Source: Azophilus sp965220835
GTDB taxonomy: Bacteria; Pseudomonadota; Gammaproteobacteria; Pseudomonadales; Azotimanducaceae
DNA length: 64,000 nucleotides
Assembly (NCBI GenBank): GCA_965220835.1
Contig: OZ244842.1
Location: forward strand, 4,092,001 to 4,156,000
Direction: 5' to 3'
In this document: piece by piece, positions 1-8,576 of the stretch
Numbering within the stretch: position 1 is the stretch's first letter
Layout: every line of letters starts with the position of its first letter
The notes under the pieces: model-generated
Told to the model about the DNA's origin: nothing
The model's input: the letters and a program-made list of their open reading frames with translations, nothing else
Database searches by the model: none
Program-made: the position numbers and the translations under genes

Positions 1-55
1 GCCAGATAGTGGCTGCCTAATCTTGAACGTGAACCGAACCCTAGCAATTGCGCTC

Positions 56-1270
56 ATGCGCATTGTCGGGGCGTTCCACCGAAAGAACCTCGCTGTTACG
101 GTCATTCTTTGCGGCGGTTGTCTGCATTCGGGGGAATTGGGTGACGCTCCTCAGACCGCGTCGGGAAGGGCTGAACACCTGCTGCACGCCTATCACTTGG
201 CTGCGCGCGGTGGCGACTTCGCCAGTGCTTGGTACACGCATGAACGATTAGTGGACCATGTTCGGCAATACGGAGTGGGGAAGTGGCTGATTGAGAATTA
301 CTGCCCCACAAGTGATTGCGCTGACATCGGCATTGTTGCATGGAACTTGGGAAGGACGAAGGCGGACATGGAGCTGATGGGTCGGTGGGGTTGCGAAAAT
401 CAGGAGCCAAAAGAAGCGTGTACGGAAATGGAAGAGTGGGTGAATGCACGCAAGGGATATCTGCCGGAATCGCCTGCACCGCCGAACCATCCTCCGCAAG
501 AGGTGGATTTGAGTTTCCTGCATGCCAAAGACCATGGCGACAATCGACCCTGGACGGTGGTTCAGTTGGGCGACATGGCACTGTGGGGAATGATTGACAC
601 GGGTGCCTTCAGCATCACTTTCCGAAGTGACCAGAAGGGACTGGCAAACACCTTCGAGCTGCTAGGCAAACCCTATTCCTACGTATCGCCTTGGGGTTCG
701 CGCGACGTTCATCAATCGGCTGTGTTGAGTCGATTCACGCTTGGATCGGTTGTCGAGTCGCCGGTTCCGGCGTTGGTGATTGACGATGCCAATGACGGCT
801 ATCGAGACGCGGCGATTGTTGGAACCAGTGTTTTGCTTCGCTATCAACGGATTTGTTTTGATTGGGCCAATCGCAAGTTGCACCTAGGTCGCCTTGGGAC
901 GTGTGCGGAAGGCGTGCAGTTGAGCGAGGTGGGGCTGAGAAGCGGCGTGTTGCCGGTTGTTAGAGTTCACGCTCCCGATGGCGCACCCTTCGACGTGATG
1001 CTGGACACGGGTTCCCATTCCACGCTTTGCCAGGAACGCTTTGTCGAACGCATGGGCGGCAGGCGCTTTCGCTTCGGCTCCCATCCCGAATTCGATGCCC
1101 TCTGCGTTGACGATTCGAAATACGAGCTTCGTTCAGCAGCGCCGGAAGAGGAGGGATACGATCTTCCGGCGCTGATTGGCATGGATACATTGATGAAGTT
1201 CGATGGCTTTGGGTGGGAGTTGAATCCGTTCCGTGTGTATCTGGTGCCGAAGAGTGATTCCAAACCTTAG
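56..1270 (+). CDS. Two-domain retropepsin-like aspartyl protease, probably exported
   Basis: The 404-residue product from the ATG (a TTG 33 bases upstream would add 11 residues) carries two retropepsin-type catalytic triplets, D-T-G near residues 181 (MIDTGAFS) and 317 (MLDTGSHS). Each is followed by the hydrophobic-hydrophobic-Gly element expected of the fold (AAIVGTSVL near 252, ALIGMDTLM near 371). Two complete half-sites in one chain suggest an intramolecular dimer, as in pepsins, rather than the usual single-domain bacterial form. The N-terminus (basic residues, LAVTVIL, then CGGC) looks like a signal peptide, possibly a lipoprotein signal with an imperfect lipobox. It lies 6 bases upstream of a decayed bacteriocin-type exporter on the same strand, so a role in processing or immunity of a secreted peptide is an inference. 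The family call is firm; the substrate is unknown. Confidence 0.72.
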   Translation: MRIVGAFHRKNLAVTVILCGGCLHSGELGDAPQTASGRAEHLLHAYHLAARGGDFASAWYTHERLVDHVRQYGVGKWLIENYCPTSDCADIGIVAWNLGRTKADMELMGRWGCENQEPKEACTEMEEWVNARKGYLPESPAPPNHPPQEVDLSFLHAKDHGDNRPWTVVQLGDMALWGMIDTGAFSITFRSDQKGLANTFELLGKPYSYVSPWGSRDVHQSAVLSRFTLGSVVESPVPALVIDDANDGYRDAAIVGTSVLLRYQRICFDWANRKLHLGRLGTCAEGVQLSEVGLRSGVLPVVRVHAPDGAPFDVMLDTGSHSTLCQERFVERMGGRRFRFGSHPEFDALCVDDSKYELRSAAPEEEGYDLPALIGMDTLMKFDGFGWELNPFRVYLVPKSDSKP

Positions 1271-1276
1271 CTGACA

Positions 1277-2565
1277 TTGTCTTCGAAAGCTTCGCAGCCG
1301 TTGTCGCGCGCTGAAGCCCTTGCCCGCTTCAGTGCCTCCCCGTGGCAGCCGTCGCTGCTATCAAAGCCGATCTCCGGTCCTCTCTTCGGGAGCTTCGCTG
1401 TCTTCGCGACGGCAGCCTTGGTCGTCTTTGCAACCAATTACGAGTTCGCCCGTGAGGAGATGGCCACGGGCTACCTAACGCCCGTTGATGGTTGGTCGCA
1501 GGTGCGAGCGCAGTGGTCTGCCATCGTGCGTCGCCGTCTAGTCGATGCCGGCGACATTGTGGAGGTGGGAGACGCGCTTTACGAGTTGGCCTCCGGCGAC
1601 AGCTTGAGTGCTGAAACCCGGTGGACGGTAAACTCCTGGACGATGTCAGACAGCGGCGCGTCGCGCTCGAGGCCCAGCTGCCGGTCATCCAGGCACGCGC
1701 CCAAAACGCCTTGGCGCTCAAAGAGGGCGAAAAGGCCGCGGCAGAGCAGCAGGTAGCGCACTTGCAGGCGGAGACTCGCTCGCTGGAAGCTCGCCACGCG
1801 ATTGCCCGCCAACAGCACCGAAGGGGGCAGAACCTGCGAAGCCGGGGCGCGTTGTCCGAATCCGACGCGATGGAATTTGCTGATCGAGTCGAAATGCTCT
1901 CCGCTCTCATCGCAGCGCCCAGACGCGAACTGGTGCGGCTACAGACCTGTTTACGGAGCCATCAGGAACAAGTTCATCGATTGGAACTCGTCCCTCGGCA
2001 GGAGGAGAACGCCGTTCTTGAGCGCATCCACGCGTTGTCCATGGAGGAGTCTCGCCTTCGTGCCCGTGAGTCGGGAATCGTGCTTGCGCCTCGGGCAGGT
2101 CGCGTGGCTTCAGTGCGGGCAGGCCCGGGCGATTGGGTGGCGCCGTGCGATGCGCTTCAGGACATTGTGCCCACTGACGCCGAACTAAGGGCCCGTCTGT
2201 TCGTCAGTTCGGTGGGTACCGGGGCAATCGAAATGGGCCAAGCGGACTTGGAACAAGTGCGGCGTGTGGCGGCATTGGCTTGCATACACGAAGACATCGA
2301 GCAGATGCCCATGGGCTACCACACCCTGGTTGGCCCCATGGGATCGACTCTGTCGGGTGGCCAGCGCCAAAGGGTGATGATTGCACGCGCTCTTTATCGC
2401 CGTCCGGCATTGCTTCTAATGGACGAGGGCACAGCGCACTTGGATGAGGATTTGCAGCGTCAAGTCATCGACAACCTCGTGGGGACGGGCACCACCATTA
2501 TCGCCGTGACCCACGACGAGCTAGTGCTGACGCGGGCGAACAGACAGATCAGGCTAGGCGACTAG
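1277..2565 (+). pseudogene. Decayed colicin V-type exporter: frameshifted HlyD adaptor joined to the tail of a CvaB/RaxB ABC transporter
   Basis: The 5' part (from a TTG at 1277) encodes an HlyD-like periplasmic adaptor start: one membrane helix (LFGSFAVFATAALVVFATNY) and the first barrel/lipoyl half. The reading frame is lost near 1612-1660 and continues in the next frame as the adaptor coiled coil and second lipoyl half (APRAGRVASVRAGPGDWV). At about 2241 the text switches within one frame to the end of a CvaB/RaxB-type ATPase: IHEDIEQMPMGYHTLVG, signature LSGGQ, Walker B LLLMDEG and H-loop VTHDE. The adaptor C-terminus and the transporter's C39 peptidase, membrane domain, Walker A and Q-loop are absent, so one internal deletion of roughly 2 kb (inferred from family lengths) plus one frameshift is the simplest reading. 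It cannot work as an exporter. Confidence 0.8.
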
Positions 2566-2916
2566 TCAGGTTAACCGCAGGCTTGCAACTGAGGCATTGG
2601 CGCCTGAAGTCCAGCAATGGCTACGGGCCACTGTTGGGCTATGGAAGCTGTGGGCCGCGATGCTTCGCCGGCACATCAGTGGCGTAGTGTCCATTTCCTC
2701 GGTTACCTCGGCAAATTGAGCGGGTTTGGCTGATGCACTTTGGCTCGATCATGGGGAGGTCCGGTCATCGGTGCCGATGCAGGTTCGGGCCTGCCGTTGG
2801 GGGGAATCAACTCTCTTGAGTTTTGCTGACCGGAAAACGCGGGAGTGTGCCGGATGCGCACTTGAACAAATTGATCCCGTAAACTCTGAACGTCTGGGTT
2901 GGAAAGTACTGGAAGC
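2566..2916. other. Intergenic region, no gene seen
   Basis: These 351 bases between the exporter remnant and the GST gene contain only short open frames without recognisable similarity. I see no strong promoter, hairpin or repeat. Confidence 0.5.
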
Positions 2917-3990
2917 ATGACCGATCGATCACTTGCGCAGCTCGTTGACGCCGCCAACGACGTGCTCGCCCATCCGCGGCGTGATGCCACTTTTGGCGGG
3001 CCAAACGGTTCCCAGCAAATCGCGCCAAGATTCGAGGTGTACCACTCCGCCCCTTCGCTTTGTTCATTCAAGGTTCGTGGGGTGCTGTTCGAGCGCGGCA
3101 TTCCCTTCCGCTCCCATGACATGAACATCATGCCCATCCGCGGCGGCACGCCGGAGAACTACCGGCCGGAATATGTGCGCATGCGCTTGCGGGGCGCACC
3201 AAACGCGCGGCTGGTGGACGGCTACACAGGTGTCTCCGCCGTGAGCACCGAAGGGTTCGACCCCTGTGTCGTGCCCACCTTGGTGGATCGCGAGAAGCAG
3301 GCCGTGGTGGTCGATTCGGCGCGCATTTGCGAGTACCTCGACCGGGCATGGAGCGAAGGTGAATCGCTGCTCCCGAATGCACTCGCGGATGCGGTCCGCG
3401 CCCAGGTGGATCAAGTGGACGGAGCACCCCATGTGGCGGCGCTCTACGGTGCCCATCCAGATGGCGACAATCGCCCCTCGGGATTGCGCAAGAACATCAA
3501 GGACGTGCATGCCAAAAAAATAGCGGCCGTCGAAGCCATGATGGCGGAGGCTGGGAATGACGCGGAACTTCAAGCGGCGTACCGGGCGAAGATCGTCAAG
3601 GAGTCAAGCGCCAACCAGTTCGTCTATGACGCAGACCGCATGCGCAGCGCGCATCAAGCCTTGGACGAGCACGTGGGGGCACTTGAAGCGCAGCTGCAAA
3701 GCTCCGGCGGGCCATGGGTGCTCGGTGATGCCTACACGTTGGCCGACATCATGTGGACCAATAGCATCTACCGTCTGAAGTGGCTGGGCTTGGGGCGCTT
3801 TTGGGAGCAGGATTCGAGCCGACCGCGGGTGCGGGAATATGTCGAACGCGCCTTTGCGCGGCCCTCGTTCCGGCGGGCGGTGGTCAATTGGCCTGGCGCC
3901 TACGGCCCTTCTCCGCACGTCAAGGACTTTCGCGGGCCTCTCGCCCTCATCAGGTTCATCTGGCACATGCAGCGGCGGCAACCGGTCTAG
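2917..3990 (+). CDS. Glutathione S-transferase-like protein
   Basis: The 357-residue protein has an N-terminal thioredoxin-like half (FEVYHSAPSLCSFKVRGVL, then VVPTLVD with the cis-Pro context and VVDSARICEYLD) and an all-helical C-terminal half (GGPWVLGDAYTLADIMWTNS) typical of GSTs. It is longer than the usual 200-230 residues, with an insert of about 100 residues between the halves. The putative catalytic position reads SLCSFK, so a Cys- or Ser-type (beta/omega-like) active site is possible. A TTG at 2899 is in frame, but ATG 2917 is preferred. It is transcribed alone and convergent with the kinase gene downstream. Family membership is clear; substrate and pathway are not. Confidence 0.75.
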   Translation: MTDRSLAQLVDAANDVLAHPRRDATFGGPNGSQQIAPRFEVYHSAPSLCSFKVRGVLFERGIPFRSHDMNIMPIRGGTPENYRPEYVRMRLRGAPNARLVDGYTGVSAVSTEGFDPCVVPTLVDREKQAVVVDSARICEYLDRAWSEGESLLPNALADAVRAQVDQVDGAPHVAALYGAHPDGDNRPSGLRKNIKDVHAKKIAAVEAMMAEAGNDAELQAAYRAKIVKESSANQFVYDADRMRSAHQALDEHVGALEAQLQSSGGPWVLGDAYTLADIMWTNSIYRLKWLGLGRFWEQDSSRPRVREYVERAFARPSFRRAVVNWPGAYGPSPHVKDFRGPLALIRFIWHMQRRQPV

Positions 3991-4133
3991 CTCCGTCCCG
4001 CCCAGTGATCGAACCGAGCGAGGTGCTTGCGCATTTGCCGGTGTTGCCACGATCAAGCGAGTCGGCTGCTGCCCGGAGGGAGCGGGGACCAGCAGGTCGG
4101 TTCTTGAATCCGCGGCGCCCCACGGCGGTGCAG

Positions 4134-5162
4134 TTACTGGCCCTTGAAGGCCTGAAGCAGTTGCTGGTAGTCCGCAGTTGTCCGCAGCCGTGCGCCGTAT
4201 TGCCGCACCAGCGCCGCGGCGGCGTAGTTGCCGAAGCGGGCGGCTTGGGGTTCGGCCATGCCAAGGCTTAGCCCATGCAGGCAGGCGCCGGCGTAAATAT
4301 CGCCCGCGCCGGTGGTGTCGATGGCCTCGACGGCGAAGCCCGCCACTTCCCGGCTCCGGCCGTTGACCACGCTGATGCTGCCGCGGCTGCCTAGGGTAAT
4401 GAAGCAGGCGCGGCCGATGTCCTTGAGTTCGGCGATGGCCAAGTCCAGCCGGTCGGTGCGGGCCCAGGTCAGGGCCTCCTCCTCGTTGCAGAACAGACAA
4501 CGGACGCCGTTGCCAAGCAGGCGCTCGAGTTCCTCGCGGAAGAACGTCACCATGCTGGGGTCGGACAGGCTAACGGAGGCGGGCACGGCGAAGCCATCGG
4601 CCAGTTCCCGCGTGCGCACCGCGGCCTCCAGCCCGGGCGGCTGGGCACTGAGGTAGCCTTCGATGTACAGCGACCCGGCGCCAGCCAAGGCCGCCTCATC
4701 AATCTCGGCAGTGCCAAGGCTTCGGGAGACGCCGAGAAAGGTGTTCATGGAACGTTCCGCATCGTCCGTGATCAGGACAATGCAGCGTCCGGTCAGGCCG
4801 TCCGAACATCCGGCGTTGGCATTGGTGGACACGCCGGCCGTGGCCAAGTCGTCCAGAAAGTGCCGGCCCACGTCATCGCTTGCCACCTTGCAGGAATACA
4901 CGGCGCTGCCGCCGAAGCCTTGGACCGCCATGACGGTGTTGGCTGCGGAGCCGCCGCTCATCCGCTGGTGCGGCCGCTCGGAAAGGTCGTCCCGCAAGCG
5001 GTGCAGGAACGGCTCCTCCACCAAGGTCATGTGGCCCTTGGCAATGTCGTGCCGAGCTAGGAAGGCGTCATCGACGCGATACTCCATATCGACCAATGCA
5101 TTGCCGAGGCCATAAATGTCGTAGCTGGGCGAAGGCCGCCCAGCCGTGCGTTGAGCGCTCAC
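4134..5162 (-). CDS. PfkB-family sugar/nucleoside kinase, adenosine-kinase-like
   Basis: The 342-residue ribokinase/PfkB protein shows the N-terminal signature (GGSAANTVMAVQGFGG, with KVASDDVGRHF) and the C-terminal ATP/anion-hole signature DTTGAGDIYAGACLHGL, whose Asp is the catalytic base. Family members of this length next to haem genes in Gammaproteobacteria are usually annotated as adenosine kinase; the exact sugar or nucleoside is inference. The gene starts with GTG and overlaps the hemL stop by four bases (GTGA), so the two are translationally coupled in one minus-strand unit. The 143-base gap to the convergent GST gene shows no obvious terminator. Confidence 0.83.
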   Translation of the reverse strand: MSAQRTAGRPSPSYDIYGLGNALVDMEYRVDDAFLARHDIAKGHMTLVEEPFLHRLRDDLSERPHQRMSGGSAANTVMAVQGFGGSAVYSCKVASDDVGRHFLDDLATAGVSTNANAGCSDGLTGRCIVLITDDAERSMNTFLGVSRSLGTAEIDEAALAGAGSLYIEGYLSAQPPGLEAAVRTRELADGFAVPASVSLSDPSMVTFFREELERLLGNGVRCLFCNEEEALTWARTDRLDLAIAELKDIGRACFITLGSRGSISVVNGRSREVAGFAVEAIDTTGAGDIYAGACLHGLSLGMAEPQAARFGNYAAAALVRQYGARLRTTADYQQLLQAFKGQ

Positions 5163-6442
5163 AATTGCTGCAGTGCGCCGTCAGCGGCGGTCAGGGTGGC
5201 GTCGAGCACGTCCTGGGTGTGCTGGGCGCCTAGGAAAGCGGTTTCAAAAGCGCTTGGCGCCAAGTACACGCCCCGGTCAAGCATGGCGTGGAAGAAGCGG
5301 GCGAAGGTGTCGCTATTGGCATTGGCCACATGCGAAAAGGCTGTGACCGGCTGTGGGGCGTCGAAAAAGAAGCTCAGCATGCCACAGACGTGATTGACCG
5401 CGATGGATCGTCCGTGTTTGCTGGCCAAGGCTTGGAGCTCGCGGGCCAGATAATCCGTGCGCTGTTCCAAGTCGGCGAAGAAGCCCTCATCCAGCGCTTC
5501 CAAGGTGGCGATGCCAGCGGCGGCCGCCAGCGGATTGCCGGACAACGTGCCGGCCTGGTAGATGTCGCCCAGTGGCGCCAGCCGGTCCATGATGTCCGTT
5601 CGTCCGCCCAGCGCGCCAACCGGCAAGCCGCCGCCGATGATCTTGCCCAGCGTGGTGAGATCAGGCGTTACGCCGTAGCGGGCTTGGGCGCCGCCCAATG
5701 CGACCCGGAAGCCGGTAATCACCTCATCGAAGATCAGCAGGCTGCCATCGCCCTCGGTGACCTCGCGAAGGGTTTCCAGAAAACCCGGTTGCGGCGCAAT
5801 GCAACCCATGTTGCCAGCCACCGGCTCGACGATTAGGGCGGCAATTTGCTGCGGATAGGCGGCATAGGCCTCGCGCACCGCCGCTGCGTCGTTGAAGGGC
5901 AGCGTCAGGGTTCGCGCTGCGACGGCTTCGGGCACGCCCGGGGAATTGGGAATGCCCAAGGTCAGCAGGCCGGAGCCGGCCTTGGCCAGCAGCGCGTCGG
6001 AGTGGCCGTGGTAGCAACCTTCGAACTTCACGATCAAGTCGCGGCCGGTGAAGCCCCGGGCGAGCCGAATGGCGGTCATGGTGGCCTCGGTGCCGGAGTT
6101 CACCAAGCGCGCCTTGTCGATGCCCGGCACCCGGTCAACGATGAGCTCGGCCAGCTCAATCTCCAATTCCGTGGGCGCGCCGAAGCCAAGGGCCTGTTGC
6201 GCCTGCGACCGCACGGCCGCCACCACCCGCGGGTCGCTGTGGCCAAGGATCATTGGCCCCCAGGAGGAGACGTAATCGATGTAGCGGTTGCCGTCCACGT
6301 CCTCAAGCCACGCGCCTTGGCCTGAGCGAAAGAAGATGGGATGCCCGCCGACGCCCTTGAAGGCTCGCACGGGTGAGTTGACGCCGCCCACAAGCGTGCG
6401 TTGGGCGCGGTCGAGCAGTAGCTGGGACTCGGTTCTATTCAT
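5159..6442 (-). CDS. hemL: Glutamate-1-semialdehyde 2,1-aminomutase
   Basis: A PLP-dependent class III aminotransferase that converts glutamate-1-semialdehyde to 5-aminolevulinate in the C5 route to haem. Diagnostic features are the start RAQRTLVGGVNSPVRAF, the central VNSGTEATMTAIRLARG, and the PLP-lysine region TTLGKIIGGGLPVGALGG. The length from the chosen ATG (427 residues) matches the family. An upstream in-frame codon at 6484 would add 14 residues, but the ATG at 6442 is preceded by AGGAAAACC as ribosome-binding site and fits the usual N-terminus. It couples with the downstream kinase gene and lies beside hemJ, another haem-pathway gene. Confidence 0.95.
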   Translation of the reverse strand: MNRTESQLLLDRAQRTLVGGVNSPVRAFKGVGGHPIFFRSGQGAWLEDVDGNRYIDYVSSWGPMILGHSDPRVVAAVRSQAQQALGFGAPTELEIELAELIVDRVPGIDKARLVNSGTEATMTAIRLARGFTGRDLIVKFEGCYHGHSDALLAKAGSGLLTLGIPNSPGVPEAVAARTLTLPFNDAAAVREAYAAYPQQIAALIVEPVAGNMGCIAPQPGFLETLREVTEGDGSLLIFDEVITGFRVALGGAQARYGVTPDLTTLGKIIGGGLPVGALGGRTDIMDRLAPLGDIYQAGTLSGNPLAAAAGIATLEALDEGFFADLEQRTDYLARELQALASKHGRSIAVNHVCGMLSFFFDAPQPVTAFSHVANANSDTFARFFHAMLDRGVYLAPSAFETAFLGAQHTQDVLDATLTAADGALQQL

Positions 6443-6556
6443 CTGGTTTTCCTGATCGCGGGACAAGGTTGCCGATTGAATCAAATTTGCCCCCGTGCTT
6501 CGCCCCTGGGCAACGCGCCCGCCAGTTGGCTTGCGGCATCGCCTCGTCAGGGATGC

Positions 6557-6988
6557 TCAAAACGGCCTGATGACGGCGAGAATGATGATCAGCACCAGGG
6601 CGATGGTGGGCACTTCGTTGAACAGGCGCAGAAAACGCTCGCTGGGTGGTTGCTCCCCGGTCGCCATGGCCCGCATGAAGCGGCGGCACATGTGGTGGTG
6701 GCCGACCAGGCCGATAACCAGCGCAACCTTGATCCAGAGCCAGAGGCTGGCGGCGTGTGCGCTCCAAGTTACTATGAGCAGCCAGACGCCGAACACCAGC
6801 GTGGCGATCATCGCCGGATTCATGATGACTCGGTAGAGCCTTGCCTCCATGACCTCGAAGCGTTCGCGGCTTGGGGCGTCGGTGGCGGTGGTGTGGTAGA
6901 TGAGCAGCCGTGGCAGGTAAAACAAGCCGGCGAACCAACACACCATGGCAATGAGGTGCGCGGCCTTGGTCCAGGCAATCGCGTTCAT
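6557..6988 (-). CDS. hemJ: Protoporphyrinogen IX oxidase, HemJ family
   Basis: A small (143-residue) inner-membrane protein with four predicted hydrophobic segments. It starts with the HemJ hallmark KAAHLIAMVCWFAGLFYLPR and contains conserved MEARLYRVIMNPAM, WLWIKVALV, HHHMCRRFM and FNEVPT blocks. HemJ oxidises protoporphyrinogen IX to protoporphyrin IX late in haem synthesis. The length equals the family norm. It lies 114 bases upstream of hemL on the same strand, so a haem-synthesis cluster is likely; the two are close but not overlapping. Confidence 0.9.
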   Translation of the reverse strand: MNAIAWTKAAHLIAMVCWFAGLFYLPRLLIYHTTATDAPSRERFEVMEARLYRVIMNPAMIATLVFGVWLLIVTWSAHAASLWLWIKVALVIGLVGHHHMCRRFMRAMATGEQPPSERFLRLFNEVPTIALVLIIILAVIRPF

Positions 6989-6993
6989 TTAAT

Positions 6994-7377
6994 CTAACTC
7001 ACTAGGTCAAGATGACAGGGCACGCTCGAAGGTCGATGCTTGAGGCTGGCTCCCTTCCCATATTCAGCGCGGCTAGGTTGCAAGTCTGCCGCGTTCGGCA
7101 ATCTAGGACAATCCCCAATCTGCTGCCCAAGCCAAATCCAAGCCGGATTGCGGGCCAGCCCCGCCGCCGTCATGGCCGCCACGCCCTGCATGAGGTTGAC
7201 CACGGCCATGGCATCAGCTTGGCGCAGCGCATTGGCATTGCCGAATTGGCTGGGTGGGAATTGCATGGAGCATGACGGGAGCGCGGTGTGGGTTACGTCG
7301 TTGGGCGAAAGGGGATTCGGTGTAGTCGCCGAAACGGCGCCAGCTTGAACCGATGGTTGCTGGACCGCCGGGGTCAT
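6994..7377 (-). CDS. Hypothetical open reading frame, doubtful
   Basis: A 127-codon frame on the same strand as hemJ and ending 5 bases before it. I do not recognise the product. It begins MTPAVQQPSVQAGAV, is rich in Pro, Ala and Gln, and has no clear domain. The open frame extends upstream without a standard start codon and there encodes a lipoprotein-signal-like stretch (LALTFAPLVFLIAGQGC). The true product may therefore be a small lipoprotein with a lost or non-standard start, or the frame may be spurious. Its upstream part overlaps the divergent DUF6776 gene. Confidence 0.25.
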   Translation of the reverse strand: MTPAVQQPSVQAGAVSATTPNPLSPNDVTHTALPSCSMQFPPSQFGNANALRQADAMAVVNLMQGVAAMTAAGLARNPAWIWLGQQIGDCPRLPNAADLQPSRAEYGKGASLKHRPSSVPCHLDLVS

Positions 7378-7432
7378 GAGTTGACGGGTGTGGCAACCTT
7401 GTCCTGCGATCAGGAAAACCAGAGGTGCGAAT

Positions 7433-7810
7433 GTGAGGGCTAGGTTCCGAACCGGCTTGCCACGCTTAGAGCAGATGGCCGTGCTGCCGCGCGGTCCGCT
7501 GTGGCGGTGGAAGTCCTTGTCCGTGCTGGTTCTGCTCTGTGCGGGCCTGTCGTTTGCCGGTTACTTCATGGGGCTCAAGCAGGCGGGCTTGGACCGTGCC
7601 GAGTTGGCGGCGCTTGAGGCGCAAAGACGCCGCTTGGGTCAAGAGGTGACGCTGCTGCGAAGGCAGTTGGTGGAGGAGCAACTGAAGGGCGAGGTGAACG
7701 AGCAGGCCAGAAGCGATTTGCAGGCCGAAATCAACGACCAGCGGGATGAGATTCTCAGGCTTCAGGAACAGGTGGCGCTTTACGAGGCCTTGCTGTCCAC
7801 GAATCCATAG
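7433..7810 (+). CDS. DUF6776-like membrane-anchored coiled-coil protein
   Basis: About 125 residues: a short basic N-terminus (RGPLWRWKSL), one transmembrane helix (LSVLVLLCAGLSFAGYFMGL) and a long predicted coiled coil (LAALEAQRRRLGQEVTLLRR onward, Gln/Glu/Leu rich). It matches in form and position the small DUF6776-type gene that precedes bactofilin and erpA in Pseudomonas relatives. The GTG at 7433 has an AGAGGTG element upstream; ATG 7475 is an alternative start, which would begin directly before the RGPLWRWK motif. The function is unknown; an envelope-associated role with the neighbouring bactofilin is inference. Confidence 0.65.
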   Translation: MRARFRTGLPRLEQMAVLPRGPLWRWKSLSVLVLLCAGLSFAGYFMGLKQAGLDRAELAALEAQRRRLGQEVTLLRRQLVEEQLKGEVNEQARSDLQAEINDQRDEILRLQEQVALYEALLSTNP

Positions 7811-7829
7811 AGTGAGGGGGTAGCGGTTC

Positions 7830-8031
7830 AGCCGCATCCGCTTGATCACGCAAACGGGCGGGACCGCCGGGTGCTCGGGCAGCCAGGAGTTTCGCCTTAG
7901 CGAAACTCCAACGAACCTTGGCCCTCCGGAAGCCGCATCCGCTTGATCACGCAAACGGGCGGGACCGCCGGGTGCTCGGGCAGCCAGGAGTTTCGCCTTA
8001 GCGAAACTCCAACGAACCTTGGCCCTTCGGG
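7830..8031. repeat. 101-bp tandem duplication carrying GTTTCGC/GCGAAAC hairpins
   Basis: Positions 7830-7930 are repeated at 7931-8031, with mismatches only at and near the ends. Each unit contains a perfect 10-bp stem with a CTTA loop (7886-7909 and 7987-8010; arms GGAGTTTCGC/GCGAAACTCC). The stem core GTTTCGC/GCGAAAC recurs in a hairpin at 48782-48813. The block lies between the DUF6776 gene and bactofilin. Confidence 0.85.
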
Positions 8032-8041
8032 CCAAGGTTCG
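8013..8041. repeat. Perfect 13-bp stem hairpin at the end of the tandem duplication
   Basis: CGAACCTTGGCCC and its complement flank a TTC loop. The left arm is also present in the first 101-bp unit, but only the second unit has the right arm. There is no T-run, so it is not a classical Rho-independent terminator. It sits 11 bases before a possible -10 (TAGAAT, 8052-8057) for the bactofilin gene. Confidence 0.7.
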
Positions 8042-8090
8042 CAGGTGCTGTTAGAATACCCCGCAGCCGAAGAGACAATCTGGAGCCTCA

Positions 8091-8576
8091 GTGGCCAAAT
8101 CGGAATCTGATAAAGGCGTCACCCTGATCGCCAAAAACGCCAGTCTGGAAGGGGATGTCACCTTTGACAACGAGCTCTACGTGTACGGCCAGGTCAAGGG
8201 CAACATTCGGGCGGGCGGCGATAAGGCCACCTTGGTGATTGGCGAGCAGGGCAGGGTCAAGGGCGACGTCAGAGTGCCCGTGGTGGTCATCAACGGCCAG
8301 TTTGAAGGCACGGTGTTCGCCAGCAGCAAGGTGGTGCTTGCCGAGAAGGCCCGGGTTTCCGGCAACCTTTGCTACAAGCGCATCGAGATGCGGATCGGTG
8401 CCCGAGTGGACGGGCAACTGGCTCAGCAGGAAAAGGCTGGGGCGGAGGTTCATGCGTTTCCTGCGGCGGACCGTCCTGCTGCGGACCGTCCTGCTGCGGA
8501 CCTTCCTGCTGCGGACCTTCCTGCTGCGGACCTTCCTGCTGCGGACCTTCCTGCTGCCGACCAAAAGGACGGCTAG
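8091..8576 (+). CDS. Bactofilin (polymer-forming cytoskeletal protein)
   Basis: The 161-residue protein has a bactofilin beta-helix core (about residues 10-115) with short repeating strands: SLEGDVTF, ELYVYGQVKGNIR, GRVKGDVRV, GQFEGTVFAS and ARVSGNLCYKRIEMRIGARV. Bactofilins self-assemble without nucleotide and help place peptidoglycan enzymes; an M23 endopeptidase gene lies 1.5 kb away, as in many gammaproteobacterial relatives. The start is GTG with CTGGAG upstream. The C-terminal 35 residues are seven exact or near-exact copies of PAAD(R/L/Q), encoded by a 15-bp tandem repeat, which is unusual for the family's short tails. The stop codon overlaps the erpA start by one base (TAGTG). Confidence 0.9.
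   Translation: MAKSESDKGVTLIAKNASLEGDVTFDNELYVYGQVKGNIRAGGDKATLVIGEQGRVKGDVRVPVVVINGQFEGTVFASSKVVLAEKARVSGNLCYKRIEMRIGARVDGQLAQQEKAGAEVHAFPAADRPAADRPAADLPAADLPAADLPAADLPAADQKDG
8460..8564 (+). repeat. 15-bp tandem repeat, 7 units, in the bactofilin C-terminus
   Basis: Seven consecutive 15-base units (consensus CCTGCTGCGGACCTT) encode PAADR twice, PAADL four times and PAADQ. The middle units are identical, implying recent slippage or strong homogenisation. Unit length is a multiple of three, so copy-number change keeps the frame. Confidence 0.95.

Noticed and set aside
1612..1660. Programmed frameshifting in the HlyD-like gene
   Set aside because: No slippery heptamer with a downstream structure is evident, and the second part is a deletion hybrid, so decay explains it better.
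8369..8575. A longer ErpA with a Cys-rich N-terminus (repeated CGPSC)
   Set aside because: That part is the bactofilin tail repeat read in another frame; family length and the TAGTG junction fix the start at 8576.
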